From the NCBI GenBank assembly GCA_963698645.1, contig CAVORP010000007.1, forward strand, positions 1,054,001 to 1,118,000: 64,000 bases of DNA, written 5' to 3'. The notes beneath the pieces are model-generated. The model did no database searches. It was not told where the DNA came from and saw nothing but the letters and a program-made list of their open reading frames with translations. The position numbers and the translations under genes were made by a program. Origin of the DNA: Ovoidimarina sp963698645 (lineage in GTDB: Bacteria; Pseudomonadota; Alphaproteobacteria; Rhodobacterales; Rhodobacteraceae). Shown here piece after piece: positions 27,099 through 37,454 of this stretch (its first letter is position 1; each line of letters opens with the position of its first letter).

Positions 27099-29604
27099 AT
27101 GAAAACACATGTCAAAGCGTTGGTCGTCGGTGGCGGAGCGGTGGGGACCTCGATCGCCTACCATCTGGCCAGGGCCGGGTGGTCGGATGTCATGCTTCTG
27201 GAGCGGGACGAGTTGACCAGTGGCAGCACATGGCATGCGGCGGGGCTTCTGCCCTATTTCAACATGTCCTATGCCACCACGCATATCCACGACTACTCGA
27301 TCCGGTTCTACAAGACACTGGAGGAAGAGACCGGGCTGAACGCGGGGTTCGCCGTTGTGGGGAACCTGCGCATGGCGCAGACGGACGAGCGCATGGACGA
27401 GTATATGCTCTATGCCACCACGGCCGAGACCTGTGGCGTGCCGTTCACCTTCATGACGCCGGAGGAGATCAAGGCGAAGTGGCCGCTGATCCGCACCGAC
27501 GATCTCAAGGGGGCGCTGTACCACCAGACGGACGGCTATATTAACCCCGCGGATGTGACCATGGCGATGGCCAAGGGCGCCCGTCAGCGGGGTGTGATGA
27601 TCGAGCGGAAGTGGCAGGCGGATGCGTTTCACTGGACCGGCGAGGCGTGGGAGGTTACCGCGACGAAGATGGTCGAGAAGGGTGGCAACCTTGTGCCGTC
27701 CGAAGAGCAGATCGTGATCACGGCCGAGCATGTGGTGACGGCGTCGGGCAACCATGCGCAGCGGACCGCGCGGATGCTGGGGATCAAGATCCCGGCGATC
27801 CCGGTCGAGCACCAGTTCATCGTGATGGAGCAGGACCCGGAACTGGTGAAGTTCCGGGCCGCGGGCAATCCGGAACATCCGGTGATCCGGGATGCGGATG
27901 CGCAATCCTATGTGCGAGAGGAGCGGGGTGGCTGGATCCTTGGCGTCTATGAGCAGGGCGCGCCAGCGCGGTTCGAATACGGGGTGCCCGACAGTTTCCG
28001 CGCCGATCTGTTCCCGCTGGATCTGGAGCGGATCGAAGCGCAGTACATGGCGATGATCCACCGGGTCCCGTCCTGCGAGGAGTTGGGTCTGAAGGACGAT
28101 TTCAACGGCCCGATCTGTTATACGCCCGATGGCAACCCGCTGGTGGGACCGGCGCCGGGTCTGCGGAACATGTGGCTGGCGGAAGGGTTTTCCTTCGGGA
28201 TCACCGCCGCCGGGGGCACAGGGTATTACCTTGCGCAGCTGATGGTGGAGGGCGAGGCCGAGATCGACATGGCGAGCCTTGACCCCAAGCGTTACGGCGA
28301 CTGGATGACCACCGAATATGCGGCGCGGAAGAACGAGGAATGCTATAGCCACGTCTATATCCTGCACCATCCAGACGAGGAGCGGCCGGCCTGCCGCCCG
28401 CTGCGCACGGCGCCCGCCTATGACCGGCAGAAGGCGGCGGGGGCGCAGTTCGGGCAGGTGAACGGCTGGGAGCGGCCGAATTACTATGGGCCGAAGGATG
28501 CGCCCGAGAGCTTCGACCATGACGCGCGGAGTTTCCGGCGCGGGGCGTGGTGGGGCTATGCGAAAGCCGAGGCCGAGGCGATCCGGGGGGCGTGGGCCTG
28601 ATCGATGCGAGCGCGTTCACCAAGCATCTGGTGCGGGGGCCGGGGGCCACGGCGTTCCTCGATCACTTTACCTGCAACAAGCTGCCCAAGGTCGGGCGGA
28701 TCAACCTGACCTATGCGCTGACCGCCCATGGGACGACGCGGACCGAATACACCATCGTGCGGCTGGCCGAGGATGCGTATTACTGTGTTTCCGCAGGGGC
28801 ATGGACGGCCTATGACGCGGATTTCCTGCGCAAGTCGGCCGAGGATTTCATGGCGGCGGGCGGCGGATGGGTCGATATCCACGATGTCACCACGCAATGG
28901 GGCGTCTATGCCATCGCCGGGCCGAAATCGCGTGATGTGCTGGCCGATCTGGTGAAGGATGCCGATCCGGCGACGGTGCTTGGCAACAAGCGGTTCCCGT
29001 GGCTTTCGTGCCGCGAGATCGAGCTGGGCATGTGCCCGGTGCGCGCGATCCGGGTGGCCTATACGGGCGAGCTGGGCTGGGAGTTGCACCATCCGATCGA
29101 GATGGGGCGGTACTTGTGGGATCAGCTTGTCGCGGCGGGCGAGACACACGGGATGACACTGGTGGGTGCGCGGGCGCAGAACTGGCTTCGGCAGGAGAAG
29201 AGCTATCGCGCCTTCGGCACCGAACTGGGTCGCGACGCGACGCCGCTTGAGGCGGGGCTGGACCGGTTCGTGGATCTCGGAAAAGGAGTTCCACGGCAAG
29301 GCAGGCCATGCTGGACACCGGCATCCGATCGAAATGCGTGACGCTTCTGGTGGACGGGCCGAACGATGCCGACCCGTGGGGCCGCGAGGCGCTTTATGCG
29401 GGCGACCGGCGGGTGGGGCGTCTGACCTCGGGCGGTTATTCGGTGCATTTCGGGCAGTCGATCGGGATGGGCTATGTCAGCCCCGACATGGCCGAGGTGG
29501 GCACCGAATTGCAGGTCCGGATGCAGAACCGGCTTTGGCCCGCACGGGTCGTCGAGGACAGCCCCTATGATCCGGAGAACAAGGTGATCCGGGTGGATGG
29601 CTGA
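27099..29604 (+). CDS. Dimethylglycine/sarcosine dehydrogenase-like FAD-GcvT enzyme (three indels)
   Basis: About 830 residues after repair. Domain 1 (residues 1-400) is a DAO-type FAD domain beginning VVGGGAVGTSIAYHLARAG and containing GSTWHAAGL, whose His is the covalent FAD attachment site in DMGDH/SARDH enzymes. A linking domain and then a folate-binding GcvT domain follow (IAGPKSRDVLADL, VRAIRVAYTGELGWELH, and a C-terminal GcvT barrel). Indels are needed in a G run at 28584-28590 and twice near 29280-29300. The family oxidises N-methyl groups and passes the carbon to tetrahydrofolate. The exact substrate is not specified by the sequence. Confidence 0.85.
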
Positions 29605-29967
29605 AGCCCTTGTTCGGGCGGGAGAAATCCGGCCCGACATATCGCCGCCGCAATCCCGATCAGGCCCGAAACAATGCGGGGCCCGACTGTCCGACTGTCC
29701 CGCGGCTTTCAGCCGATTCGGCGGAAGATCGCCCATAGGTTGTGGATAACAGCGGAGAGTCTGGAAGGTTGCGGCAGATTTTGCGACACTTCCGAGGCTA
29801 CGTACGATTTATTAACTATTTGATAGTAAATGTAAAATTCTACGGAATCGAGAGAGTTGGGGAGGGTTTCAAGCTGCCCGCTTGTGACCACCTGTTTACC
29901 AAAATCATGCCATATTCCGCGCGAAGTCTGAGTGCGTGGGGATGACGTCCGGGGAGTGGACCGACAA
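29605..29967. other. Non-coding gap with a DnaA-box match and an AT-rich island
   Basis: No gene is evident in these 363 bases. The reverse complement of 29741-29749 is TTATCCACA, identical to the classical DnaA box. About 60 bases later (29805-29850) lies an AT-rich stretch that stands out from the GC-rich surroundings and could contain the promoter of the Hint gene. No other DnaA box, iterons or replication genes accompany it. Confidence 0.45.
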
Positions 29968-30606
29968 ATGACCGTGATGACACCGATTTCTGGTGGGAAA
30001 CAGCAACGCACCGCATCGACCGGTCTGTCCGGATCCGCAAGTCTGCGAACGCCCTGCGGCGCGCGCCGGGTCGAGAACCTGCGTCCCGGCGATCTTGTCG
30101 TGACCCGCGACAACGGATTGCAGCCGGTGCGCATGGTCTGGACCCGGACGGTGACCGCGGCCGAAATCGCCGCCGACCCCTCGCTTGCCCCGGTGCGGCT
30201 CAAGCCGCGCGCGATCGGGCCGATGATGCCGCAGCGCGACCTGATCGTCGCCGCGGGCCACGGATTCTCGTGCCGGGCTGGCGACTTGCGGATTTGCCGG
30301 ACACGGACTGCTGCCTGATCGCCGCGCGCGATATCGCGGATGCGTCGGACGTGGCCTTTCGTCGACCGGACGGGCGGCGACATGATTTATTACAACGTGG
30401 TGTTCGACGCCCATCAGGTGTTCTGCGCCAACGGTCTTCCGGTGGAGAGCTATCTGCCCAGCCGGGCGGCGCTGCCGCAACTCGACGAGACGGTGCGCTG
30501 TGACCTTGCCGCGCTGTTCGCGGTCGAGGAGTCCGATGGACCCGCCTTTCCCGCGCCGCGCTATGCCGCGCCACCCAGCAAGGACTATCGTCCCGAGCTT
30601 GTCTGA
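29968..30606 (+). CDS. Hint-domain (hedgehog/intein fold) protein (two indels)
   Basis: About 212 residues. The Hint fold is shown by RRVENLRPGDLVVTRDNGLQ near residue 35, AAGHRILV (the conserved histidine-containing block, after repairing an indel at ~30262) and the closing YYNVVFDAHQVFCANGL. A second indel lies at ~30356. Hint modules usually start with a catalytic Cys; here the corresponding region (GLSGSASLRTPCG) seems to lack it. The ATG at 29968 has a GGGGAG site. Similar stand-alone Hint proteins are frequent in Rhodobacterales, function unknown. Confidence 0.75.
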
Positions 30607-31677
30607 CCGAGAAGCCGCGCGGGATCGAGCCGTGCGACATGGTCCGCATCCAGTTCCGGCGCGGACCCGGTGACACGGGCGGCCAGAAGCGCCGCCGCGG
30701 CCGGGGCCGTCTGAAACCCGTAGCCGCCTTGCCCCGCCAGCCAGAAGAACCCCGTGGTGCGGGGATCGGGCCCGATGACCGGGGTACGGTCGGGCGCGAA
30801 AGTGCGCAGGCCCGCCCATGTGGTCAGGACGCGCGTGACCTCGGGCAGAACGAATTCCTGATAGCGGGCCAGACCTTCGGCGATGACCATGTCATCGGCC
30901 CAGGCATCATGGGGGTGGGTCGGCCTCGGCCTCTCCCGGAGAGACGATCCACGCACCGGCATCGGGTTTGGCGTACCACGCCTCGCCCGCCGCCAGCAGC
31001 ATCGGCCAGTTGCGCAGGTCATGGTCGCCCGGCGCGGGCAGCCGCGCCATGGAGCGGCGGTAGGGGACAAGGCCCAGATGGGCGGCAATCCCGCCAGTTC
31101 CGCGATCCGGTCGGCCCAGGCGCCGGCCGCGTTGACGACGATCCCGGCGTTGATAGGTCCGGTCCGCCGTCACCGTCCAATGGCCGCCGTCGCGGGCGAT
31201 CCCGGTGACCGGGGCCGTGGTCTTGAGCGTGGCGCCATGGGCGCGCGCCGTGCGGGCGGCCTGTTGCATCACCTGGTCGGTGTCGATGTCGAAGGCATCG
31301 GGGGCATAGGCCGCCATGGCCAGCGCCGCGGGGTTGAGGATCGGCACGAGGCGCGTTGCGTCGCGGGAGGTGATCGGAGAGGCCGACATCTCGGTACATT
31401 CGGTCTTGAAGGCGACCTCGTCGCCCGGCCCGCCAAGGATCAGGACCGGGCGGGGGGAGAGCACGTCGCCCGCGAGATGGGCGGGGAGGGAGGCCGTGTT
31501 CAGCGCCCGCACGGTTTCGTTCCCGTAGCCTTTGAGAAACTGTGCGGCGGAGCGGCCCGAGGCATGATAGCCAAAGGCCGCTTCGGTCTCGAGCAGCGTG
31601 ACCTGCATGTGGGGCGCGAGGGCCGCCGCGGCCGTAAGCCCGGCCACGCCGCCGCCGATGATGATGGCATCCGTCAT
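30585..31677 (-). CDS. FAD-dependent oxidoreductase, DAO family (several frameshifts)
   Basis: About 360 residues after repair. The N-terminus is the FAD-binding motif AIIIGGGVAGLTAAAALAP, followed by the family region YHASGRSAAQFLKGYG. The C-terminal part (VLTTWAGLRTFAPDRTPVIG and GFFWLAGQGGYGFQTAP) is in another frame; at least three indels between 30900 and 31150 are needed. The closest named relatives are glycine oxidase and D-amino-acid dehydrogenases; the substrate is unknown. Its end overlaps the convergent Hint gene by ~20 bases. The BMP-operon terminator lies just upstream. Confidence 0.8.
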
Positions 31678-31703
31678 GGGCGAAGGGGAGCATGGCCGGG
31701 GGC

Positions 31704-31736
31704 AAAAGAAAAGGCCCGGCGCGGGGCCGGGCCTTT
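31704..31736 (-). terminator. Intrinsic terminator of the xdh-BMP transporter operon
   Basis: On the minus strand an 11-bp perfect stem (AAAGGCCCGGC with GCCGGGCCTTT, 31710-31736) around a 5-base loop is followed by TTTTCTTTT. It sits 22 bases after the stop of the BMP protein gene and before the next gene, so it should end the long operon. Confidence 0.85.
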
Positions 31737-31757
31737 GTTGGTTTGGCGTTTCGCGGC

Positions 31758-32828
31758 TTAGTTCGGAATGTCGCCGGTCAGCCCTTCGACATAGAAGTTG
31801 AGCCCGGCAAGGGTGCCGTCATCGGCGACTTCGCCCTCGGCCAGCCATGGCGAGCCGTCCTGCTTGTTCAGCGGGCCAGTGAAGGGGTGATATTCGCCCG
31901 CAACGATCGCATCGACCATCGCCTGGGCTTCGGCACGGACATCTTCGGGGATGACTTCGGAGAATTCGCCGATGCCGACCATGCCTTCCTTGATACCGTC
32001 CCAAGTGGACTTGCTTTCCCATGTGCCGTCCATCACCGCCTGTACCTGTTCGATGTAATAGGGGGCCCATTCATCGATGATCGACGAGATCCGCGGGGCC
32101 GGGGCGTATTCGGCCATATCGGCGGCCTGGCCGAAGCCATAGGCCCCGGCTTCCTGCAGCTTCGCCAGGGGAGCTGTGGAATCGGTATGCGCGAGCACCA
32201 CGTCGACGCCCTGGTCGAGCAGCGCCTGCGTCGCGTCGGCCTCTTTCGCGGGGTCGAACCATGTAAAGATCCAGACCACGTTCATCTCGACATCCGGGTT
32301 CGCCTTGCGCGCGTGGATGAAGCTCGAGTTGATGCCGCGGATGACTTCGGGGATCGGGAAGGAGGCGATGTAACCGATCTTGTTCGATTTGGTCATCTTG
32401 CCCGCCAGATGACCCATGACCGCGCGGCCTTCATAGAAGCGGGCCGAATAGTTCCCCACATTGGGTGCGGTCTTGTAGCCGGTGGCGTGTTCGAATTTCA
32501 CGTCCGGGAACTTGGCGGCGACGTTGATCGTCGGGTCCATGTAGCCGAAGGAGGTGGTGAAGATGATATCGACGCCCGACAGCGCCATCTGCGTCATCAC
32601 CCGCTCGGCATCGGCGCCTTCGGGGACGCTTTCCTGCACCACCATCTCGATCTTGTCGCCGAAATGCGCCTCCATCTTCTTGGCGCTTTCGTAATGGTGC
32701 TGCGACCAGCCGCCGTCGTTCTTCGGTCCGACAAGGACGAAACCGACCTTGACCGGGTCCTGGGCAAGTGCCGCGCCCGCGCCGGCAACCGCCAGAGCCG
32801 CAGCGGCAAGAAGGGTTCTTCGTAACAT
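31758..32828 (-). CDS. BMP-family ABC transporter substrate-binding protein (purine/nucleoside type)
   Basis: 356 residues: a signal peptide (MLRRTLLAAAALAVAGAGAA, cut near ALA-QD) and a BMP/PnrA-like periplasmic binding fold with VGFVLVGPKNDGGWSQHHYE, GVDIIFTTSFGYMDPT and IGYIASFPIPEVIRGINSS. The family binds purine nucleosides or bases in characterised members. The frame is intact, unlike the adjacent permease. It is the last gene of the xdh-transporter operon, which supports a purine ligand. Confidence 0.9.
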   Translation of the reverse strand: MLRRTLLAAAALAVAGAGAALAQDPVKVGFVLVGPKNDGGWSQHHYESAKKMEAHFGDKIEMVVQESVPEGADAERVMTQMALSGVDIIFTTSFGYMDPTINVAAKFPDVKFEHATGYKTAPNVGNYSARFYEGRAVMGHLAGKMTKSNKIGYIASFPIPEVIRGINSSFIHARKANPDVEMNVVWIFTWFDPAKEADATQALLDQGVDVVLAHTDSTAPLAKLQEAGAYGFGQAADMAEYAPAPRISSIIDEWAPYYIEQVQAVMDGTWESKSTWDGIKEGMVGIGEFSEVIPEDVRAEAQAMVDAIVAGEYHPFTGPLNKQDGSPWLAEGEVADDGTLAGLNFYVEGLTGDIPN

Positions 32829-32863
32829 GTGATACTCCCGTGGTTTGTTTTGTGTTTCGGCGT

Positions 32864-33804
32864 TCAGGACGCCGCGTGGAAAGATTTGCCGAGGTCGGCC
32901 GGCGCGTTGAGCGACGCCCGGCCGCGGTCGGCCGACATGATGACGAGCACAAGGATCGTTATCAGATAGGGCGACATGGACAAGTACTCGACCGGTATCT
33001 TGACGCCCGCGGCCTGCAGGTTGAGTTGAAGAACCGTGATCCCGCCGAAAAGATAGGCACCCAGAAGAACGCGCCACGGTTTCCACGAGGCAAAGACGAC
33101 GATGGCGAGCGCGATCCAGCCCGCGCCGGCGGTCATCCCCTCGGTCCACTGCGGCACGCGCACGAGGCTGAGATAGGCGCCGCCCAGGCCGGCGCAGGCA
33201 CCGCCGAACGCGATCGCCGCGACGCGGATCAGCACCACCTTGTACCCGAGCGCGTGGGCCGCGTCGTGGCTTTCGCCCACGGCCCGCAGGATCAGCCCGG
33301 CACGAGTGCGGGTCAGCATCCATAGGCCACCGCGGCCACCAGGAGAGATCGCGAAATAGACCATGAAATCGTGCTGGAACAGGACCGGTCCGACGAAGGG
33401 AATATCCGACAGGAAGCGGGATGTTCAGATCGCTGGACCTGCGGGCGGTTTGATGCCGTTGTAGTTCTGGCCGATCAAGCGCCGAGAACCCAAGACCGAA
33501 CAGGGTCAGCGCAAGGCCGGTCGCCACCTGATTGGACAAAGGTACTGCGTGAGAAAGGCAAAGATCAGCGACAGGGTCGCGCCGCCGATGGCCGCGCCGA
33601 TATAGCCCAGATAGGGGCTTGCCGGTTTCGACCGCGACGGCGAAGCCGCAGATCGCGCCGATGATCATCATCCCTTCGACGCCAAGGTTCAGGACGCCCG
33701 CCTTTTCGACGACGAGTTCGCCGATGGCCGCCAGAAGGATCGGGGTCGAGGCGACCATGAGGGCCGCAAGCAAGAAGGACCGGGTTGATCGAGGACAGAT
33801 CCAT
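32864..33804 (-). CDS. BMP-type ABC transporter permease 2 (several frameshifts)
   Basis: About 310 residues after repair. The N-terminus (MDLSSINPVLLA, ALMVASTPILLAAIGELVVE, AGVLNLGVEGMMIIGAICGF) and C-terminus (AGLILRAVGESHDAAHALGY, GMTAGAGWIALAIVVFASW) are typical of the BPD_transp_2/YufQ permeases. Between 33370 and 33790 at least four indels divide it. Start 33804 overlaps the stop of permease 1 (TGATG). It forms the inner-membrane channel together with permease 1. Confidence 0.85.
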
Positions 33805-34892
33805 CACGCCACCTCCGCCCGGCCGAAGCCGGATCCTGAAATTGGTAAGCACGTCGCCCGCCAGAAGAAAGAACAGCAGCATTCCCTGAAAGGCCTGAAT
33901 GGCGGCGGCGGGCAGGCCCAGCATGAACTGCGCGAGTTCGCCGCCGATGTAGGTCAGCGCCATGAGAAGCCCCGCCAAGGAGGATGCCCACCGGGTGCAG
34001 ACGCCCGAGAAAGGCCACGATGATCGCGGTAAAGCCGTAGCCCACGTTGAAATCGATCGAGATCTGGCCTGCGGGTCCCGCGACCTCGAACAGTCCCGCA
34101 TGCCCGGCAAGCGCGCCCGAGACGCCAAGGCAGAACAGGATCAGGCGGGCGGGCCTGACGCCCGAGAACCTGGCGGCGCGGGGGGCCTGTCCGGCAAGGC
34201 GGATGTTGAAGCCCATGATGTGACGGTTCAGCAGGATATAGGCAAAGATCACCGCGATGAAGGCCGCGACGACGCCCCAGTGCATGCCGGTGCCCGCGAT
34301 CAGTTCGCTGTTCGCGGCAGAGGCATATTGCTGAAGGTTCCGGCTGCCGGGAAAGCCCGAGCCTTCGGGATTGCGCAAGAGCCCCACCGACATCGACGCC
34401 ATCAACTGTTCGGCAACATAGACGAGAAGCAGCGAGACGAGGATCTCGTTGGTGTTGAACCGGGTCCGGAGAACGCCCGGGATCATCGCCCAGGCCCAGC
34501 CTCCGAGGGCACCGGCAATCACCATGAGCGGGAAGATCCAGAAGGCCTCCAGCGGATAGAAGGCCAGCCCGACGCCCGCGCCGCAGAGCGCGCCGATGAT
34601 ATACTGGCCCTCGGCGCCGATGTTCCAGACCCCTGCGCGAAACCCGAGGGACAAGCCCGATCGCGATCAGGATCAGCGGCCCGGCCTTGACCAGAAGCTG
34701 GGGTCGGGAATAGGCCGCGAACTGGTCATTGAACAGCGGATCCCAGAAAATCGTCCGGATCGCCTCCACCGGGTCGTTGCCCAGCAGCATGAACATCAGC
34801 CCGCCCGCGACCATCGTCGCCAGCACCGCCAGAACCGGTGTCGCCAGCGCCCAATTCCGCGAGGGTTCGGGCCGTTTCTCGAGCCGGATCAT
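33804..34892 (-). CDS. BMP-type ABC transporter permease 1 (about two frameshifts)
   Basis: About 362 residues of hydrophobic sequence, with AGPLILIAIGLSLGFRAGVWNIGAEGQYIIG (given here as two joined family blocks) near residue 70 and FNTNEILVSLLLVYVAEQLM near residue 140, as in YufP-type permeases. The end piece ALTYIGGELAQFMLGLP is in another frame after an indel near 33970, and a second indel near 33817 explains the loss of the stop. The ribosome site AGGGGGAC precedes the ATG at 34892. A repeat element lies in the gap upstream. Confidence 0.85.
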
Positions 34893-34904
34893 GGCGCAGT
34901 CCCC

Positions 34905-34945
34905 CTGCTTCTTCTCTTTCCAAATATCCCCGCCGGAGGCGAGAG
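34905..34945 (-). repeat. Partial copy of a Rhodobacteraceae-type intergenic repeat
   Basis: On the minus strand the gap between the ATPase and permease 1 reads GCCTCCGGCGGGGATATTT followed by GGAAAGAGAAGAAG. I recall similar sequence (a GC-rich hairpin part, then GGGGATATTT and an AAGAAG tail) as a frequent intergenic element in this family. A second, longer copy lies at 38587-38648 inside xdhB, sharing the AAAGAGAAGAAG end. Confidence 0.6.
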
Positions 34946-34959
34946 AACTCTTTGTGACC

Positions 34960-36483
34960 TCAGGCGACATGGGCCACCTCCATCCCGTGGGCACCGCCCA
35001 TCATCAGCCCGATCTCGTCGATCGTGAGCCCCTGGGTCGGGCGCGGCGCGCTCATCCGGCCTTCGTTCAGGGCGGCAAAGCGGTCGGCCACCTCCATCAA
35101 CTCGTCGAGATCCTGACTGATCACGATGATCGCGGCCCCGGCACTTGCCAGATCCAGCAGCGCCTGCCGGATCGCGGCCGCGGCGGCGGCGTCCACGCCC
35201 CATGTGGGCTGGTTGACCACAAGCACCTCGGGCCGTTGCAGGATCTCGCGGCCGATCACGAATTTCTGCAGGTTGCCGCCCGAGAGCGACCGCGCCGCGC
35301 GGCCCGGTCCGGGGGTGCGCACGTCGAAGGTGCTCGATGATCTTCTCTGCGAAATCGCGGGCCCTACCCCAGTTGAGAAAGCCGTTCTTCGACAGGCCCT
35401 CGCGGATCGCACCGGTCAGGAGCGCGTTCTCTGTCAGGCTCATATCCGGGGCTGCGGCATGGCCCAGCCGTTCCTCGGGCGCGCAGAGGATACCGAGCCT
35501 GCGGCGGTCGTTGGGGCCAAGCCCGCCCACCGGCTGATGCCCGAGCCGGATGGTGTCGGGCCGGGTGATCAATTCGCCGGACAGCGCCGCCAGAAGATCG
35601 TCCTGTCCGTTCCCCGCCACCCCGCCGATGCCCAGAACCTCGCCCCGCCGGACCTCGAAGGAAATGCCCTTGAGCGCCGTGCCGAAGGGGTTTTGCGATG
35701 CCACCGAAAGGTCGCTGACGGCCAGGGCCACATCGCCCATCTCCTTCGCGCCCGCGATCGGGCGTGTGCAGAAGCTGGCCCACCATCATCTCGGCCAGTT
35801 CGCGGGCCGATTTCTCGCGCGGGGTGCAGGCGCCCACGACCTTGCCCAGCCGCAGCACGGTGGCCGCGTCGCAAAGCGCGCGGATTTCTTCGAGCTTGTG
35901 CGAGATATAGAGGATCGCGGTGCCTTCCGCCGAAAGCTTTCGCAGGGTTTCGAACAGGATCTCCACCTCCTGCGGGGTCAGCACGCTGGTGGGCTCGTCC
36001 ATGATCAGGAGGTTCGGGTCCTGCAGCAGGCAGCGGATGATCTCGACCCGCTGGCGTTCGCCTGCCGACAGATCGCCCACAAGCCGCGCCGGATCGAGCG
36101 GCAGGCCATAGGTTTCCGAGACCTCGCGGATCCTCTGGGCCAGCGTCCCCATCGGCGGCGGGTTTTCCATGCCAAGCGCGACATTCTCGGCGACATTCAG
36201 CGCTTCGAACAGTGAAAAATGCTGAAAGACCATGGCGATGCCGGAATTCCGCGCCGCATGCGGGCTGGCCGGTTCATAGGCCGCGCCATGCAGGATCATG
36301 CGGCCAGCATCGGGTTTCACGAGCCCGTAGATCATCTTGACCAACGTCGATTTCCCGGCGCCATTCTCGCCCAGAAGGGCGTGCACCTCGCCCGGCTGGA
36401 TGTCGAAGGAGACCGTAGTCATTGGCCACGACGCCCGGATAGGCCTTGGTGACGCCCTGGATCGACAGAAGCGGTTGGGTCAT
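34960..36483 (-). CDS. BMP-type ABC transporter ATPase, two fused ABC domains (several frameshifts)
   Basis: About 508 residues with two ATP-binding cassettes, as in YufO/RbsA-type proteins. Domain 1 has Walker A GENGAGKST and signature LSAGERQRVEI, with Walker B LLIMDEPTS. Domain 2 has a degenerate Walker A (GVAGNGQDDLL) and signature SLSGGNLQKFVIGREI. Indels lie near 36420, 35755 and 35325. It energises permeases 1 and 2 for the BMP binding protein. The start at 36483 lies in the end of xdhC. Confidence 0.88.
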
Positions 36484-37454
36484 ATGGCGCGATCCTTTTC
36501 CGAAGGGGTGGCCTTGATTTCGGCGGCAGGGACCGGGCGCAGAAGCTCGGCCGCAACTCCCAGTGCGATGGCTTGCGGATGCTTGCCCAGCGCGGGTTCG
36601 CCGATCGGGCAGTGGATCCGTGCGATCTGTGCCGGGTCGTGGCCCAGCGCGGCAAGGCGGCGCTGGAAGCGGGCCCATTTGGTGGCCGATCCGATCAGCC
36701 CCGCCGCGCGGAACGGGCGCTGCAGCAGCCGGTGGCAGATCTCGAGATCGAGCGCATGGGAATAGGTCAGGATCAGGTGTGTGGCCGTGTCGGGCGCATG
36801 GGCCACCAGATCGGCGGGATTGGTGGCGACAAGGTCCGTCACGCCCGCGGGAAGCGGGTCGGGAAACCGGTCGGACCCGGTGTCGATCAGGGTCACGTCC
36901 AGATCGGGCAGGGGCGCCAGAACGGAGGCGATTGCGCGGCCCACATGGCCCGCGCCATAGATCCAGACCGGCCGTTCGGGGTCGGGTGACAGGTTCCACG
37001 AACCAGTCGCCGACAAGGGCGGGCGCGGGGCTGATACCCTGCCACGGACGTCGGCGGCGATGCGGCGCAGAGCAAGGGGCATCGGCGCGGCCCGGCCCGG
37101 CAAGGGGCGCGCGACGATCCCGTCCTGCAACCCGTCCGCGATCCGGCGAGCCGCGCCGCGTCCCAGATCTCGGTCACGAGGGTCACATGGCCGCCACAGC
37201 ATTGGCCGAGCGCCGGACCAAGCGGCAGATCGTCGCGCCGGTCCGTTCCGGCGCGCAAGCGCCACGCAGGCGCGGGCCGCGGCTTCCCATTCGAGTGCGC
37301 CGCCGCCGATCGTGCCCGGATTGGCCGGCGGACCAGACAAGCATGGCCGCGCCGATTTCGCGTGGGCACCGATCCGCGCGTGGCGGCGATCACGACGCGC
37401 GCCACGCGTCCATGGGCGCGATGGCCGACATCAGGGCGTGGGATCGAAACTCAT
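36480..37454 (-). CDS. xdhC: XdhC, xanthine dehydrogenase maturation factor (several frameshifts)
   Basis: About 320 residues after repair. The N-terminal domain (RVVIAATRGSVP, SGTIGGGALEWEA and a LGQCCGGHV block) and the C-terminal Rossmann domain (VWIYGAGHVGRAIASVL near residue 140) are diagnostic. XdhC binds the molybdenum cofactor, favours its sulfurated form and inserts it into XdhB. At least three indels break it between 36980 and 37440. The start may be the ATG at 37454 (MSFDPT, one missing base nearby) or the ATG at 37431. It lies between xdhB and the transporter ATPase. Confidence 0.85.

Noticed and set aside
27093..28520. A 475-codon open frame opposite the dehydrogenase gene
   Set aside because: Antisense shadow; the forward gene has clear FAD and GcvT domains.
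29605..29967. Replication origin at the DnaA box
   Set aside because: Only one box and no iterons, parAB, dnaA or repABC genes nearby.
31758..33773. A permease-BMP protein fusion of 671 codons
   Set aside because: The first half leaves the permease frame after about 60 codons; the fusion exists only because an indel removed the stop. The BMP gene has its own signal peptide and start.
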